A DNA stretch of 64,000 bases from Duganella sp. sic0402 (GCF_019219065.1 NZ_JAHUWK010000005.1:124001-188000), one strand, 5' to 3'; counted from the first letter of the stretch, positions 26,339 through 35,800 are shown. Notes: generated by a model from the sequence alone, not told the origin. Made by a program: numbers and translations.

Positions 26339-27049
26339 TTACTTGATGCGCAGCGAGCTTTGCACTTTGTTGACGCCTTTGACGTTACGCGCCACGTCCA
26401 CGGCCTTGTCGACTTCCGACTGCGATGGCACGAAGCCGCTCAGCATGACGGTGCCGTTGGTGGTTTCCACGTGCACGTCCAGCGATTTCAGTGCTGGCTC
26501 GGCCATCAACTCGGTTTTGACTTTGGTGGTGATGGCGGTGTCAGCGATCGCGTCCTTGGCCAGTTCGGTTTTCGAACGGGCTTCGCACGAGGCCTTGTCG
26601 GTGCCGCTCATGGTGCTGCAGTCGATGCCGGTTTGCGCGGTGTCGGCGGCTTTCTTGCCGGCCTTGGCGTCGTTGACCCAGGCGGTGTGCTGCTGTTTGG
26701 CGCCGCTCAGGCAGCTGTCCTTGTCGCCGCCGGTGCGGTTGGCGCACTGTGCCTTGGCCAGGTCATAGTTGGCGTCGGCCACATTGATCTGGGCCTTTTC
26801 CACCGACTTTTTGTCGTTCTTGAATTGCAGCGCGGCGGTCGATTCGGCATTGGCACGCGTGACTTTGGCCTGCTCCTGGCAAACATCCTTGGCATTCCCC
26901 GATTGTGCATCGCAGGCAGCCTTGGCGGTTTTATAGTCCGCATCCGATTTGTTGACGGCGGCCTTGTAGGCAACGGTGTCGTTGTTCGGGGTGGCGGCGA
27001 AGGCGGCGCTAGCGGCGGTGGCCAGCACGAAGCAGAGTAATTTGTTCAT
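26339..27049 (-). CDS. Periplasmic BON-domain protein
   Basis: 236 residues. Signal peptide MNKLLCFVLATAASAAFAA. The first part (residues 20-150) is Lys/Ala/Asp-rich with repeated ANYDLAKAQC-type segments and six cysteines in three pairs: KAACDAQSGN with KDVCQEQA, AQCANRTGGDKDSCLSG, and IDCSTMSGTDKASCEA. The C-terminal 65 residues form a BON domain (KVKTELMAEPALKSLDVHVETT to NKVQSSLRIK), a fold in OsmY and others that binds phospholipids. Likely an osmotic or envelope-stress protein. The 194-base gap downstream of its stop (26145-26338) holds GC-rich sequence and no gene. Function beyond envelope association unknown. Confidence 0.85.
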   Translation of the reverse strand: MNKLLCFVLATAASAAFAATPNNDTVAYKAAVNKSDADYKTAKAACDAQSGNAKDVCQEQAKVTRANAESTAALQFKNDKKSVEKAQINVADANYDLAKAQCANRTGGDKDSCLSGAKQQHTAWVNDAKAGKKAADTAQTGIDCSTMSGTDKASCEARSKTELAKDAIADTAITTKVKTELMAEPALKSLDVHVETTNGTVMLSGFVPSQSEVDKAVDVARNVKGVNKVQSSLRIK

Positions 27050-27137
27050 GATGTGTGTCCCTCTTTGTGGTGGTTGGTGGACACATTAAACGCCTGCTCG
27101 GCCGCAAGCTCCGTGCGCAAACGTACACAGACGGCAT

Positions 27138-27815
27138 TTACTCTTCGTGCGACAGGCCTTTACGCCACACCAGACTGGCTTGCTCGAAGATAGGCAGGCC
27201 GGGCGTGAAGGCTGCGCCAGTGGGCGCCAGTTGCAGCCAGGTCAGGGTGCTGTGGGTGCCTGGCACGTTGATCTCTGGCGAGGGCTGGCGCACCGCACGC
27301 ATCCACGCCGCCACGCTGGCGTATTGCTGCGGATGCCGCTGGTGTATCCAGGCTAATGCGACCAGGTCGGCATAGCCTTCTTCGCGGCGGGTGTCGCGCA
27401 ATGCTTCCGCTGCGCTGGCGTGGGCAGGGCTGGCTTCAAAGCCGGCCGGCACGGCGTGCCAGCTGCCTTGCGCATAGCGCCAGCAATGGCCGATTTCGTG
27501 CGCCACCATGGCTTCGATCATCAGCGGGCGCTGCGCGGCGGGGACTTGATCGAGGATGTCTTCGGCGTTGGGATTGCCGCGCATCGACAGCACCAGCTTG
27601 CAGCGGCCGTTCTCATAGCCCAACGCCAGCGGCACATCGTTGGCGCGTGCCTGCGGCTGCACCGTGATGTCGATCGGCAGTTTGAGGTCCTGCTTGGCGT
27701 AATTCAGCACCGCCGCCCCGGCGGTCAGCCAGCGAATTTCCATCTCGGTCAGCTCGGCAGCCGAGCTCAGACCGGAGGCCAGTAACAGCAGGGGGAAGAA
27801 GGTGCGCTTGATCAT
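27138..27815 (-). CDS. Secreted HEIGH-motif protein (putative metallopeptidase-like)
   Basis: 225 residues, start chosen at MIKRTFFP after an N-terminal TTG alternative. Signal peptide FFPLLLLASGLSSA. The middle contains MIEAMVAHEIGHCWRYAQGS, a HExxH zinc motif in a zincin-like setting, followed by ALRDTRREEGYADLVALAWI, where the EEGYADL-type segment could supply the third zinc ligand. I know no named family for it; it looks like a secreted or periplasmic metallopeptidase or a relic of one. It lies between the BON protein and the M49-like peptidase on the same strand. Confidence 0.7.
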   Translation of the reverse strand: MIKRTFFPLLLLASGLSSAAELTEMEIRWLTAGAAVLNYAKQDLKLPIDITVQPQARANDVPLALGYENGRCKLVLSMRGNPNAEDILDQVPAAQRPLMIEAMVAHEIGHCWRYAQGSWHAVPAGFEASPAHASAAEALRDTRREEGYADLVALAWIHQRHPQQYASVAAWMRAVRQPSPEINVPGTHSTLTWLQLAPTGAAFTPGLPIFEQASLVWRKGLSHEE

Positions 27816-27895
27816 GGTGATCAAACTCTAGCATGCACCGGACAATAATTATTGCCCGGTGGCAGGTATATTACTACGTAGAAAAACAGGAATGC

Positions 27896-29596
27896 TTAGT
27901 GTGCCAACAAGCTCGTTGCCGTTTTGAACTCGGGACGAATGTCGTTTGGTACAGCTTTCATTTTATCCAAGGCCTTCTGTACATCCGGGCGGATGACCAC
28001 GTACTTGCTCATCATTTCCTTGGCGCGCGCGTAGTCGCCAGTGGCTTCGATGGTCAGGAACTCGCGGTCCAGATCGATCACTGCCTGCTTGATCTTCTTG
28101 AAGTCGACCGCGAAAGTGCCGTCGCCATGCGACACGAAGCCGCCCTTGTCGAGGATGTAGTTGACCTGGATCGCCATGCCGCGCGCGTGCGAATCGGTCA
28201 GGCCGAAGTGCAGCGTACGGAAGGCCGAGGCCAGGAAGGTGGTGTACAGCTTGCGTTCGGCTGCCTCGCCCTGCCCCAGCGTGCCTTGCAGCTGGCCTTT
28301 GTCCATCATATACGCCAGCACGTACAGGCCGGTGATGTCGGCCTTGGCTTCCTCGATGGTCGAATAGGCTTCCTTCAGATCCTGGCGCGGGGTGGACTCC
28401 TTGCCATCCTTGCGGGTGATGTGCGGGCCCAGGCCGTGGGTGATTTCGTGCGCCAGGATGTGGGTGAAGAAGGAGTCGAAGTCAACATCCTTCTGATCGG
28501 CCGGGCGCAGCACCAGCTTGGAGATCGGCGTCAGCGTCGATTTGAATTTGGCCTGCTGCACATTCTTCAGCATCACGCGCTTGGAGCCGCGCTGGCTGAT
28601 GATGCGCTCATCGTTGGGCAGATTGTAGGCGGCGGTCTGTACGCCCATATTGCCATCGCCGGCGCCGTACACCTGATTCACCACCACCATCGGCGCCAGC
28701 GCGCCGACTTTCGGATTGCGGTATTGCGCGTCCAGCGGCAGATTGTCTTCCAGCTCCTGCATGTGCTTGGCGAAGAAGTCCAGCTTCTGGGTTTCCTTCT
28801 GGTCGCGGATGTTGACGTAAGCTTCAAACGCGGCCTTATAGCCAAACAGTTCGTCGTTGTAGGTCTCGTATGGGCCGATGGTGATGTCGACCGGCGAGTC
28901 CAGGTCCATCCAGGCGAAGTCGGACGCCAGGTAGTCGTTGCTCAGGAAAGCGTCGGCGCGCAGTTGCAGGAATTTCTTCAGCGAGGCGTTGTCGGTGTCG
29001 GCGGCAGCTTGCTTCAGCAGCGCGGCGGCTTTTTCCAGATCGGCCTTGTACTCATCAGAATACTTGACGATGCTGAACTGGCCATCCTTGTTCTTGCGGA
29101 TGGTGGTGAAGAACCATTGCGCCTGCTCCTTGTCGGCGGCTGGCAGCGCGTTGATCCAGGAATCCAGTTCGGCCTTGCTCGCGCCTTGCGGATAGAAGTT
29201 GCCGCCTTCTGGTTTCTTGTTTGGCACCTTGATGCCGGCCACTTCCGCTGGCAGGAAGGATTGGTGGTCGTCCAGGATGGACCATGGGCCTTTGTTGAGC
29301 CAGAAGTAGTTCAGGCGCGCCTTGCCCAGCGGGGTCGTGTCTTGTTGCAGCGCGGCCCACAGCGCTTCGTTGCCGGACCAGCGCTGGCGCAGTTGCAGCA
29401 CGTCGATGATCTTGGCCGCTTCGATCAGCTTGGCGATGGCTTTCTTGTCGCCGGCCGACAGGTGGCTGGTGTCGGCGGTCAGCGCGACCGGCGCATAGCG
29501 CTTGCTCATTTTGTTGAGCTGGTTGACGTCGGCCGGTGCGGCATAGGCGGTGGCGCAGGCGATTGCCAGCGCCAGCGGGAGCAGGATTTTTTTCAT
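27896..29596 (-). CDS. M49-like dipeptidyl peptidase III family zinc peptidase, secreted
   Basis: 566 residues. Signal peptide ILLPLALAIACATAYA. The zinc motif is THILAHEITHGLGPHITR: it has HExxH rather than the classical M49 HExxGH hexapeptide, and a second motif EEAKADITGL matches the EECRAD/EExxAD third-ligand segment of M49. The substitution suggests a pentapeptide-motif variant of DPP III. The rest is helical and has no other enzyme signature. It most likely cuts dipeptides from peptides in the periplasm. AGAGGACCAC lies in front of the ATG at 29596; an upstream in-frame start (29725) is not used because the signal peptide starts here. Confidence 0.78.
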   Translation of the reverse strand: MKKILLPLALAIACATAYAAPADVNQLNKMSKRYAPVALTADTSHLSAGDKKAIAKLIEAAKIIDVLQLRQRWSGNEALWAALQQDTTPLGKARLNYFWLNKGPWSILDDHQSFLPAEVAGIKVPNKKPEGGNFYPQGASKAELDSWINALPAADKEQAQWFFTTIRKNKDGQFSIVKYSDEYKADLEKAAALLKQAAADTDNASLKKFLQLRADAFLSNDYLASDFAWMDLDSPVDITIGPYETYNDELFGYKAAFEAYVNIRDQKETQKLDFFAKHMQELEDNLPLDAQYRNPKVGALAPMVVVNQVYGAGDGNMGVQTAAYNLPNDERIISQRGSKRVMLKNVQQAKFKSTLTPISKLVLRPADQKDVDFDSFFTHILAHEITHGLGPHITRKDGKESTPRQDLKEAYSTIEEAKADITGLYVLAYMMDKGQLQGTLGQGEAAERKLYTTFLASAFRTLHFGLTDSHARGMAIQVNYILDKGGFVSHGDGTFAVDFKKIKQAVIDLDREFLTIEATGDYARAKEMMSKYVVIRPDVQKALDKMKAVPNDIRPEFKTATSLLAH

Positions 29597-29869
29597 GTGG
29601 TCCTCTTGTGGAGTAAGGGCCACATTGTAATCCAGCCAGTCAGCGCCGGCACTCAGCGGCTCGCTGCCAGCGCGTGATTGGTAGCCGCGACTGGCGGAGG
29701 TGCCGCTGGCGTTCGGTGTGAGCACTGGCGGCGCGGCGCCCGGTTCACTGTCGTCAGCCTCGCTCTCGCCTTTCGTCTAAACGTTCTCTTTGTTTTAAGA
29801 CCGAAATAGTTCGAAATAGCCCTTTTAGCCTTTTTAGACCACTCGAAAATATAGAGAGGGTATGCTCTC

Positions 29870-30469
29870 CTACCAGGCGCGGTAGACTTGGCCGGTCTGT
29901 GCGCCATCGACGCTGCGCGCATAGGCCAGCGCGGCGCGGCTGGCGGCGATAGGTTCAAAGCCGACGAAGAACGGGCCGTAGCTGCCCATCGATTCCTGCA
30001 ACACCGTCGGGCTGACCACGTTGATGCGCAGACCACGCGGCAGCTCAATCGCCGCACCACGCACAAAGCCCTCGACAGCAGCGTTGACCATGCTGGCGCT
30101 GGCGCCGTTGCGTATCGGCTGCTCCGCCACAATGCCGCTGGTCAGCGTAATCGAACCGCCATCGTTCAGATACTCCTGCGCCACCAGCGCCACATTCACC
30201 TGCCCCATCAACTTGCTGTTCAAGCCAAGGTAAAACTGCTCCGGCGTGAACGACGCCAGCGGTGCGAAATGCAGCTTGCCGGCCGCGACCACCACCGCAT
30301 CCACCTTGCCAACCTTGGCGAACAAGCCCCGCACCGAATCGATATTGGCAAAATCCACCTGATGCTGGCCCCCTTGCGCGCCGACCGTCACCACCTCATG
30401 CCGCTGCCCCAGCTCCTCAACGACTGCCTTGCCCACAGCGCCGGTGGCGCCAATCACGATCACTTTCAT
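29870..30469 (-). CDS. Short-chain dehydrogenase/reductase
   Basis: 199 residues, at the short end for SDRs. The Rossmann loop is IGATGAVGKAVVEEL at residues 6-20 and the second strand segment is VDAVVVAAGKLHF. The usual YxxxK is replaced by GASASMVNAAVEGFVRGA, so the active-site tyrosine is not seen at the standard spot; enzyme activity is therefore uncertain. Divergently transcribed from a LysR gene 96 bases away, an arrangement common for regulated SDRs. Family likely, role unknown. Confidence 0.78.
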   Translation of the reverse strand: MKVIVIGATGAVGKAVVEELGQRHEVVTVGAQGGQHQVDFANIDSVRGLFAKVGKVDAVVVAAGKLHFAPLASFTPEQFYLGLNSKLMGQVNVALVAQEYLNDGGSITLTSGIVAEQPIRNGASASMVNAAVEGFVRGAAIELPRGLRINVVSPTVLQESMGSYGPFFVGFEPIAASRAALAYARSVDGAQTGQVYRAW

Positions 30470-30565
30470 GCTGAACTCCTTTTAGAAAACACCAGTATGT
30501 TCCCCTTCACCCAAGGAATAAATACGCTAAGATGAAGAACATTACAAATCCAAAGTTAGCAATCA

Positions 30566-31477
30566 ATGGACAAGCTACGCAGCATGGAAATCTTCGTCGC
30601 GGTGGTCGATGCGGGCAATTTCACTGCCGCCGCCGCGCGATTCAACCTGTCGCCGGTCATGGTCGGCAAACACATCGCACAACTCGAGGCCACGCTGGGT
30701 GCACGGCTGCTGACGCGCACCACGCGCCGCCAAAGCCTGACCGAAATCGGCGTGCAGTACGTCGAGCAATGCCGCGCCATCCTGGCACAGATAGCAGCGG
30801 CCGAACGTGGCGCGGAAGCGATGCGCAGCGTGCCGCGCGGACGACTGCGCATCACTGCCTCCACCTCATTCGGCAACGAATGGCTGGCGCCCGCGCTGAC
30901 CGACTATCTGCGGCTGCATCCCGAAGTCAGCGTGGACCTGAACCTGAACGACCGCATGGTGGATATGGTGGATGAAGGCTACGACGCCGCCATCCGTATT
31001 GGTGCGCCGGCAGACTCCGGCATGATCGCGCGGCCATTGCGGCCGTACACGATGGCGATCTGCGCCTCGCCTGGCTACCTGAAAGCGCGCGGCATGCCGC
31101 GCACGCCGGGCGATCTGGCGCAGCATGAATGCCTTGATTTTGTGGTGGGGGATGTGGGCGTCAGCTGGCGGCTGCAATCAGTGCACGGCAAGCGGCCGCT
31201 GCAGCCGAGCCGCTTCCGCGCCAACAGCGGACAAGCATTGCGCCAGGCCGCGCTGCATGATTTCGGGATTGTGATGCAGGCCGAAGTGCTGCTGGCGCAG
31301 GACATCGCTGCCGGCCGGCTGGTGCCAATACTGAGCAGCCATCTGCCGGCGCCGCGACCGATGAATGTGATCTACCCGCGCGACCGTCGGGCCACGCCCA
31401 AGCTGACCACTTTCATCGACTTCATCGTGGAACGCTTAGGACCAGCGGCATCGTTGCCGCTGGCCTCTTCCGCGTAA
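30566..31477 (+). CDS. LysR family transcriptional regulator
   Basis: 303 residues. The helix-turn-helix is MEIFVAVVDAGNFTAAAARF then PVMVGKHIAQLEATLGARLL, followed by the effector-binding domain with LRITASTSFGNEWLAP and a C-terminal FIVERLGPAAS. Divergent from the SDR gene, whose regulation it probably controls by the usual LTTR logic. The 96-base gap holds no perfect palindrome that I could see. It ends 21 bases before the convergent NodT gene. Confidence 0.9.
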   Translation: MDKLRSMEIFVAVVDAGNFTAAAARFNLSPVMVGKHIAQLEATLGARLLTRTTRRQSLTEIGVQYVEQCRAILAQIAAAERGAEAMRSVPRGRLRITASTSFGNEWLAPALTDYLRLHPEVSVDLNLNDRMVDMVDEGYDAAIRIGAPADSGMIARPLRPYTMAICASPGYLKARGMPRTPGDLAQHECLDFVVGDVGVSWRLQSVHGKRPLQPSRFRANSGQALRQAALHDFGIVMQAEVLLAQDIAAGRLVPILSSHLPAPRPMNVIYPRDRRATPKLTTFIDFIVERLGPAASLPLASSA

Positions 31478-31498
31478 TCGTTACTGGCACTACTTGCG

Positions 31499-32953
31499 TT
31501 ACTGAGCGACCTGCGCCAATTGCTGCGAAGGCTGCCAGCCGGCGCCCAGCGCGCGCGCCACCGACACCGCCGCCAACAGACGCTGGGTATTGATCTGCAC
31601 CGCCGCGCGGTCCGCCGCCAGCGCACTACGCTGCGCATCCGTCACATCGAGGTAAGTCGACACGCCACGCTCATAGCGCGCCCGCGCCACCAGATAACCA
31701 CGCGCCGCCGCCACTTGCGAAGCCTGCTGCGCATCGCCCTGCAACTGGCGCTGCTGCACGTCCGACAGCGCATCCTCCACCTCACGCAGCGCGGTCAGCA
31801 GCTTGCTCTGGTGATTCGCCAGCGCCTCTTCATAGCGCGCCTTGGCGATCGCCAGATTGGCCTTGTTGCGGCCACCGTCAAAGATCGGCAGTGACAGCGC
31901 CAGCGGGCCAGCGCTGAACTGGCGCGAATCGCCCTTGGCCAGATTGCTCAGGCTCTCCGATGCAAAGCCGAAGTTACCGGTCAGCGACAGCGAAGGATAG
32001 AAAGCGCCTTCCGCCACGCCGATCTGCGCATTATTGGCACGCAGCGTGGCCACGCTGCCGGCCAGATCGGGACGATGCGACAGCAGGCTGGCCGGCAGGC
32101 CGACCGGAATCGCCGGCGGCAGCGGCAGCGAGGCCGCGTTGGCGTTGGACGCGGTCAGCATGGCCGACGGCGAAGCGCCGACCAGCGTCGCCAGACTGTG
32201 TTCCAGCAGATTGCGCTGGCGCTGCACCTCATGCAGGTCCGCCTGCGCGTTGGCGCGTTCGATGCGCGCGCGCGACACGTCCAGCTCATTCGACAGCCCA
32301 GCGTCGAAACGCGCGGTCACCAGTTCCTCGCTTTCGCGGCGGGTATCCAGCGCGCCGTTGAGGATAGCGATTTCCGCATCCAGGCCACGCAGCTGCCAGT
32401 AAGTAGTGGCCAGTTGCGACGACAGCATCAGCAGCACGCCATCACGGTCCGCCTCGGCTACCAGCGCCTGCGCATCGGACGCTTCGACCAGACGGCGTAC
32501 GCGGCCCAGCAGATCCACCTCATACGAGAAGTTGGAGCCAACCGAATAGTTGTTACCCTTGATCGAACGGCCGCCAAGCGCCAGTCCTTGCGACGTCTCG
32601 GCGGAAGTGCGCGAGTTGGAGATGCCGGCATTGACGCTCAGCTGCGGCTGCTGATTGGCGCGGGTGACGCCAGCCTGCTCCAGCGCCTGCACCAAGCGCT
32701 GCGCGGCCGCCTTCACGCTTGGATTGTCGCGCAGCGCGGTTTCTTCCAGACGATTCAGGGTGGCGTCATTAAACACGGTCCACCACTGCGCCGGCAAATG
32801 CGCCTCGCTGGCGCCGGCTTGCGGCAGATGGCGGAACGACGCGTCGGCGACATTCGCCGGGGCCTTGAAATCGCTGCCCACAGTGGCGCAGCCAGTCATG
32901 GCCAGGGTGACAGAAACAGCGAGCGTCAGGCGCTTCAGAGCTGAATTCAACAT
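31499..32953 (-). CDS. NodT-family outer membrane efflux lipoprotein
   Basis: 484 residues. Signal peptide with lipobox MTGC (LTLAVSVTLAMTGCATVGSD), so an outer-membrane lipoprotein. Two TolC-like repeats (DATLNRLEETALRDNPSVKAA and NAQIGVAEGAFYPSLSLTGN) and the signature AQWWTVFND are typical of NodT/OprM-type channels. Last gene of emrA-emrB-nodT: starts 22 bases after the emrB stop. Forms the outer pore for the Emr pump. Candidate drugs or toxic metabolites cannot be told. Confidence 0.9.
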   Translation of the reverse strand: MLNSALKRLTLAVSVTLAMTGCATVGSDFKAPANVADASFRHLPQAGASEAHLPAQWWTVFNDATLNRLEETALRDNPSVKAAAQRLVQALEQAGVTRANQQPQLSVNAGISNSRTSAETSQGLALGGRSIKGNNYSVGSNFSYEVDLLGRVRRLVEASDAQALVAEADRDGVLLMLSSQLATTYWQLRGLDAEIAILNGALDTRRESEELVTARFDAGLSNELDVSRARIERANAQADLHEVQRQRNLLEHSLATLVGASPSAMLTASNANAASLPLPPAIPVGLPASLLSHRPDLAGSVATLRANNAQIGVAEGAFYPSLSLTGNFGFASESLSNLAKGDSRQFSAGPLALSLPIFDGGRNKANLAIAKARYEEALANHQSKLLTALREVEDALSDVQQRQLQGDAQQASQVAAARGYLVARARYERGVSTYLDVTDAQRSALAADRAAVQINTQRLLAAVSVARALGAGWQPSQQLAQVAQ

Positions 32954-32975
32954 GATTACCTCTTAAGTGTTTTTG

Positions 32976-34589
32976 TTAGTGAGCACCGCCACCACCACCG
33001 GCGGAAGGCGCTTTGACTTTGTCCGAGAACCACAGCACGCCGATGCAGGCAAACAGCACCATCGCCACCAGGAAGAAGCCGTCGTTATAGGCCATCACAT
33101 ACGACTCGCGCCGCACGATGCCGTCCACCGCCTTCAAAGCCATGTCCGACGCGGTCGCGCTGTCGAAGCCCTTGCTGATGAAGGACGCGCTCAGCGCATC
33201 CAGACGCTCTTGCGTGGCCAGCGCGAAGCTGCTGACCGATTCGCCGATGCGCACCGAGTGGAAATGCTCGCGGTTGGTCAGCGAGGTGGCCAGCAGCGCG
33301 ATGCCGATCGAACCACCCAGGTTGCGCGTCATATTGATCAGGCTAGACGCCGACGGCACATCTTTCGGCGCGATGCCGTTCATCGCGAAGTTCGACAGCG
33401 TCAGCATGACGAAGGGCTGACCGAGCGCGCGCACCACCTGCGACAGCAGCAGCTGATCGTAGCCGGTGGTTGCGTCCATATAGGCATTCATCATGCACGA
33501 ACCGCCAAACAGCAGCAGGCCGAAGGTGCACAGGATGCGGTTGTCGACCTTGGCCGACAGCTTGGCCACAAACGGCATGATGAACAGCTGCGGCAGACCG
33601 GCCCACATGATCACCTCACCGATCTGCATCGGCGAATAGCCGGGAATCTGCGCCAGGAACAGCGGCAGGATGAAGGCCGAGCCATACAAGCCCATGCCCA
33701 TCGCCATCGACAGTGCGGTGGCCGCGGCAAAGTTGCGCTGCCCGTACAAAGCCAGATTAACGAACGGCTGCTTGCGCGTCGCGCCAGTCACCACCCAGCC
33801 CAGCAGGCCAACCAGCGCCAGCGCGGCAAAAGTGTTGATGAAGGCCGAATCGAACCAGTCCTTCGAATTACCCTCTTCCAGGAAGATGGTCAGGCTGCCC
33901 AGTCCCACCGCCATGAAGGCGATGCCCAGCCAGTCAGCATTGAACAGCTGCGACAGATTCGACTTCTCCTTGTCCAGACCAACCGCGATACCACCGATCA
34001 GCAGCAGACCCGGCACCCAGTTGATGTAGAAGATCGACGGCCAGCCATACAGCTCGCTCAGATAGCCGCCCAGCGTTGGCCCCATCGACGGCGCCAGCGT
34101 GGCGGTCAGGCCGAAGATGGCCATGCCGGTGGCGCGCTTGGAGGCGGGCAGCTTGGTCATCACCAGCGTCATCGCCATCGGAATCAGCGCGCCGCCAGTA
34201 AAGCCCTGCAGCATGCGGAAGGCGATCATGCTCTCCAGGTTCCAGGCGAAACCGCATAGCGTGGAGAAGCCCAGGAACAAGGCGGTAGTGCCGATCATGT
34301 AGCGGCGCGCGCCAAACACGCGCACGAACAGGCCAGTCATCGGGATCACGATAATCTCCGCCACCAGGTAGGCGGTGGCGATCCACGAGCCCTCTTCCTG
34401 GGTGGCTGACAACGTGCCGAGAATGTCCTTCAGCGAGGAGTTGGTGATCTGGATGTCGAGCACCGCCATAAAGGCGCCCAGCATGCCGGCGGCCACCGCC
34501 AGCCAGGTACGGCCGGAGACCTTCTCGCTCGGCATCACCGGAGCGAGCGGCTTCCCGCCGCCTGGCGTATCAATTGTGGTGCTAGCCAT
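32976..34589 (-). CDS. emrB: DHA2-family MFS drug transporter, EmrB-like
   Basis: 537 residues with 14 predicted membrane segments. The conserved DHA2 opening reads LDIQITNSSLKDILGTLSATQEEGSW, with PMTGLFVRVFGARRYM after TM2 and VTGATRKQPFVNLALY, all close to EmrB/HsrA. The inner-membrane pump of the tripartite EmrAB-NodT exporter, probably proton driven. The start is an ATG 11 bases after emrA's stop. The family usually expels lipophilic or phenolic toxins. Confidence 0.93.
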   Translation of the reverse strand: MASTTIDTPGGGKPLAPVMPSEKVSGRTWLAVAAGMLGAFMAVLDIQITNSSLKDILGTLSATQEEGSWIATAYLVAEIIVIPMTGLFVRVFGARRYMIGTTALFLGFSTLCGFAWNLESMIAFRMLQGFTGGALIPMAMTLVMTKLPASKRATGMAIFGLTATLAPSMGPTLGGYLSELYGWPSIFYINWVPGLLLIGGIAVGLDKEKSNLSQLFNADWLGIAFMAVGLGSLTIFLEEGNSKDWFDSAFINTFAALALVGLLGWVVTGATRKQPFVNLALYGQRNFAAATALSMAMGMGLYGSAFILPLFLAQIPGYSPMQIGEVIMWAGLPQLFIMPFVAKLSAKVDNRILCTFGLLLFGGSCMMNAYMDATTGYDQLLLSQVVRALGQPFVMLTLSNFAMNGIAPKDVPSASSLINMTRNLGGSIGIALLATSLTNREHFHSVRIGESVSSFALATQERLDALSASFISKGFDSATASDMALKAVDGIVRRESYVMAYNDGFFLVAMVLFACIGVLWFSDKVKAPSAGGGGGAH

Positions 34590-34600
34590 GACGCAGCTCC

Positions 34601-35713
34601 TTAGTGGGCAGCGTCAGACTTCAGCGACACTTCGGCGATGGCCGACATGCCCGGCACCAGCCGGCCGCTCAGCGCCTTCACATCTTCCGGCTTGAAGGTA
34701 ATCTTGACCGGCACACGCTGCACGATCTTGGTGAAATTGCCGGTGGCGTTATCGGCCGGCAGCAGCGCGAACTGCGCGCCCGACGCTGGCGCGAAGCTGT
34801 CCACGGTGCCGATCAATTCCCTGCCCGGCAGCGCATCAATGGTCACATGCACTGGCTGGCCTTTTTTCAGCTCGGCCAGCTGGGTTTCCTTGAAGTTGGC
34901 GGTCAGCCAGACGTTTTCCTGCACGATGGCGGTCAGCGACTGGCCAGGCTGCACGCGCTGGCCGACTTCGATGGTGCGCTTGCCGATGCGGCCCGACACC
35001 GGCGCCAGAATCTGGTTGTAAGCCAGTTGCTGTTTGGCGTCCTTCAATTGCACCTGCAACACGGCGATCTGCGCGTTGGTCACTTCGCGCGCCGATTTGG
35101 CCGAAGCAATTTGCGCCTTGGCGGCGACGGCGCTGTCCTTGCGCGCAGCCACGTCGGCGATGGCGCCGGCACGGGCGGCGACCGCAGCGTCCAGCTCCGC
35201 TTTCGACACGGCCTTCATCTGGCTGTTATACAGCTGGCCGAAACGCTCGGCGTCCTGTTTGGCGCGCACCAGCTGCGCTTCCGACTGCGCCACCTGCGCG
35301 GCGGCGGCGCTGGCCTGGGCCTGCACTTGCGCGATCTGCGCGTCGGCCTGGATCACCTGCTGCTGGGCCGAAGCGATCTGCGCCTGGATCTGCTCGACGC
35401 GCACACCCTGGTCGAACGGGTCCAACTCGGCGATCACGTCACCCTGCTTGACCAGCTGGTTATCGTCGATCAGCACCTTGGTGACCACGCCGGCGATGCG
35501 CGACGACACCGGATGCACGTGACCGGCCACGTAGGCGTTGTCGGTCTCCACATAGTAATGGCTGCGATACCACATGCGGCCGCCAACGGCCAAGGCGGCG
35601 AGCGCGACCACGGCCGCCACCACCAGCACGCGGCGGTTCGGTGGCTGTGGCGCGGCAGGGGCCGCCGCTGCGGGAGCTTGCACGGCGCTGAGTTTTTGTT
35701 CTTGGGTGGACAT
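34601..35713 (-). CDS. emrA: HlyD/EmrA-type membrane fusion protein
   Basis: 370 residues. One membrane segment (VLVVAAVVALAALAVGG), then a periplasmic barrel-sandwich with biotinyl-lipoyl half (SSRIAGVVTKVLIDDNQLVKQGD) and a coiled-coil hairpin of about 110 residues (ASAQQQVIQADAQIAQVQAQ repeats). It bridges EmrB to the outer-membrane channel. The ATG at 35713 has GGAG 8 bases before it; a longer reading to 35749 lacks support. First gene of the operon, with its own promoter facing tetR. Confidence 0.93.
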   Translation of the reverse strand: MSTQEQKLSAVQAPAAAAPAAPQPPNRRVLVVAAVVALAALAVGGRMWYRSHYYVETDNAYVAGHVHPVSSRIAGVVTKVLIDDNQLVKQGDVIAELDPFDQGVRVEQIQAQIASAQQQVIQADAQIAQVQAQASAAAAQVAQSEAQLVRAKQDAERFGQLYNSQMKAVSKAELDAAVAARAGAIADVAARKDSAVAAKAQIASAKSAREVTNAQIAVLQVQLKDAKQQLAYNQILAPVSGRIGKRTIEVGQRVQPGQSLTAIVQENVWLTANFKETQLAELKKGQPVHVTIDALPGRELIGTVDSFAPASGAQFALLPADNATGNFTKIVQRVPVKITFKPEDVKALSGRLVPGMSAIAEVSLKSDAAH

Positions 35714-35727
35714 GAATAGCTCCGAAG

Positions 35728-35735
35728 AAATGAAA
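35728..35735. promoter_or_regulatory. AAATGAAA element (third copy)
   Basis: AAATGAAA at 35728-35735, identical to the left arm of the nearby palindrome, between emrA's promoter and its start codon. It could be an auxiliary operator. Confidence 0.45.
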
Positions 35736-35747
35736 TGAGATAGGAGC

Positions 35748-35775
35748 ATTATGGAGGGTTTCTGCGCAAAGTCAA
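35748..35775 (-). promoter_or_regulatory. Promoter of emrA-emrB-nodT
   Basis: On the reverse strand TTGACT (35770-35775) then 16 bases then CATAAT (35748-35753). It lies one base away from the palindrome at 35777-35800. Confidence 0.65.
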
Positions 35776-35776
35776 G

Positions 35777-35800
35777 AAATGAAACGGTTGCATTTCATTT
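35777..35800. promoter_or_regulatory. Palindromic operator between emrA and tetR
   Basis: AAATGAAA (35777-35784), 8 bases, TTTCATTT (35793-35800); perfect 8-bp arms. It covers the -35 of tetR (35788-35793) and abuts the -35 of emrA. A classical TetR arrangement: the divergent TetR repressor is the likely ligand, repressing both itself and the pump. Confidence 0.7.

Noticed and set aside
30470-30565. Imperfect inverted sequences ATGTTC...GAACAT between the SDR and LysR genes
   Set aside because: Arms are short, far apart and interrupted, so too weak to call as an operator.
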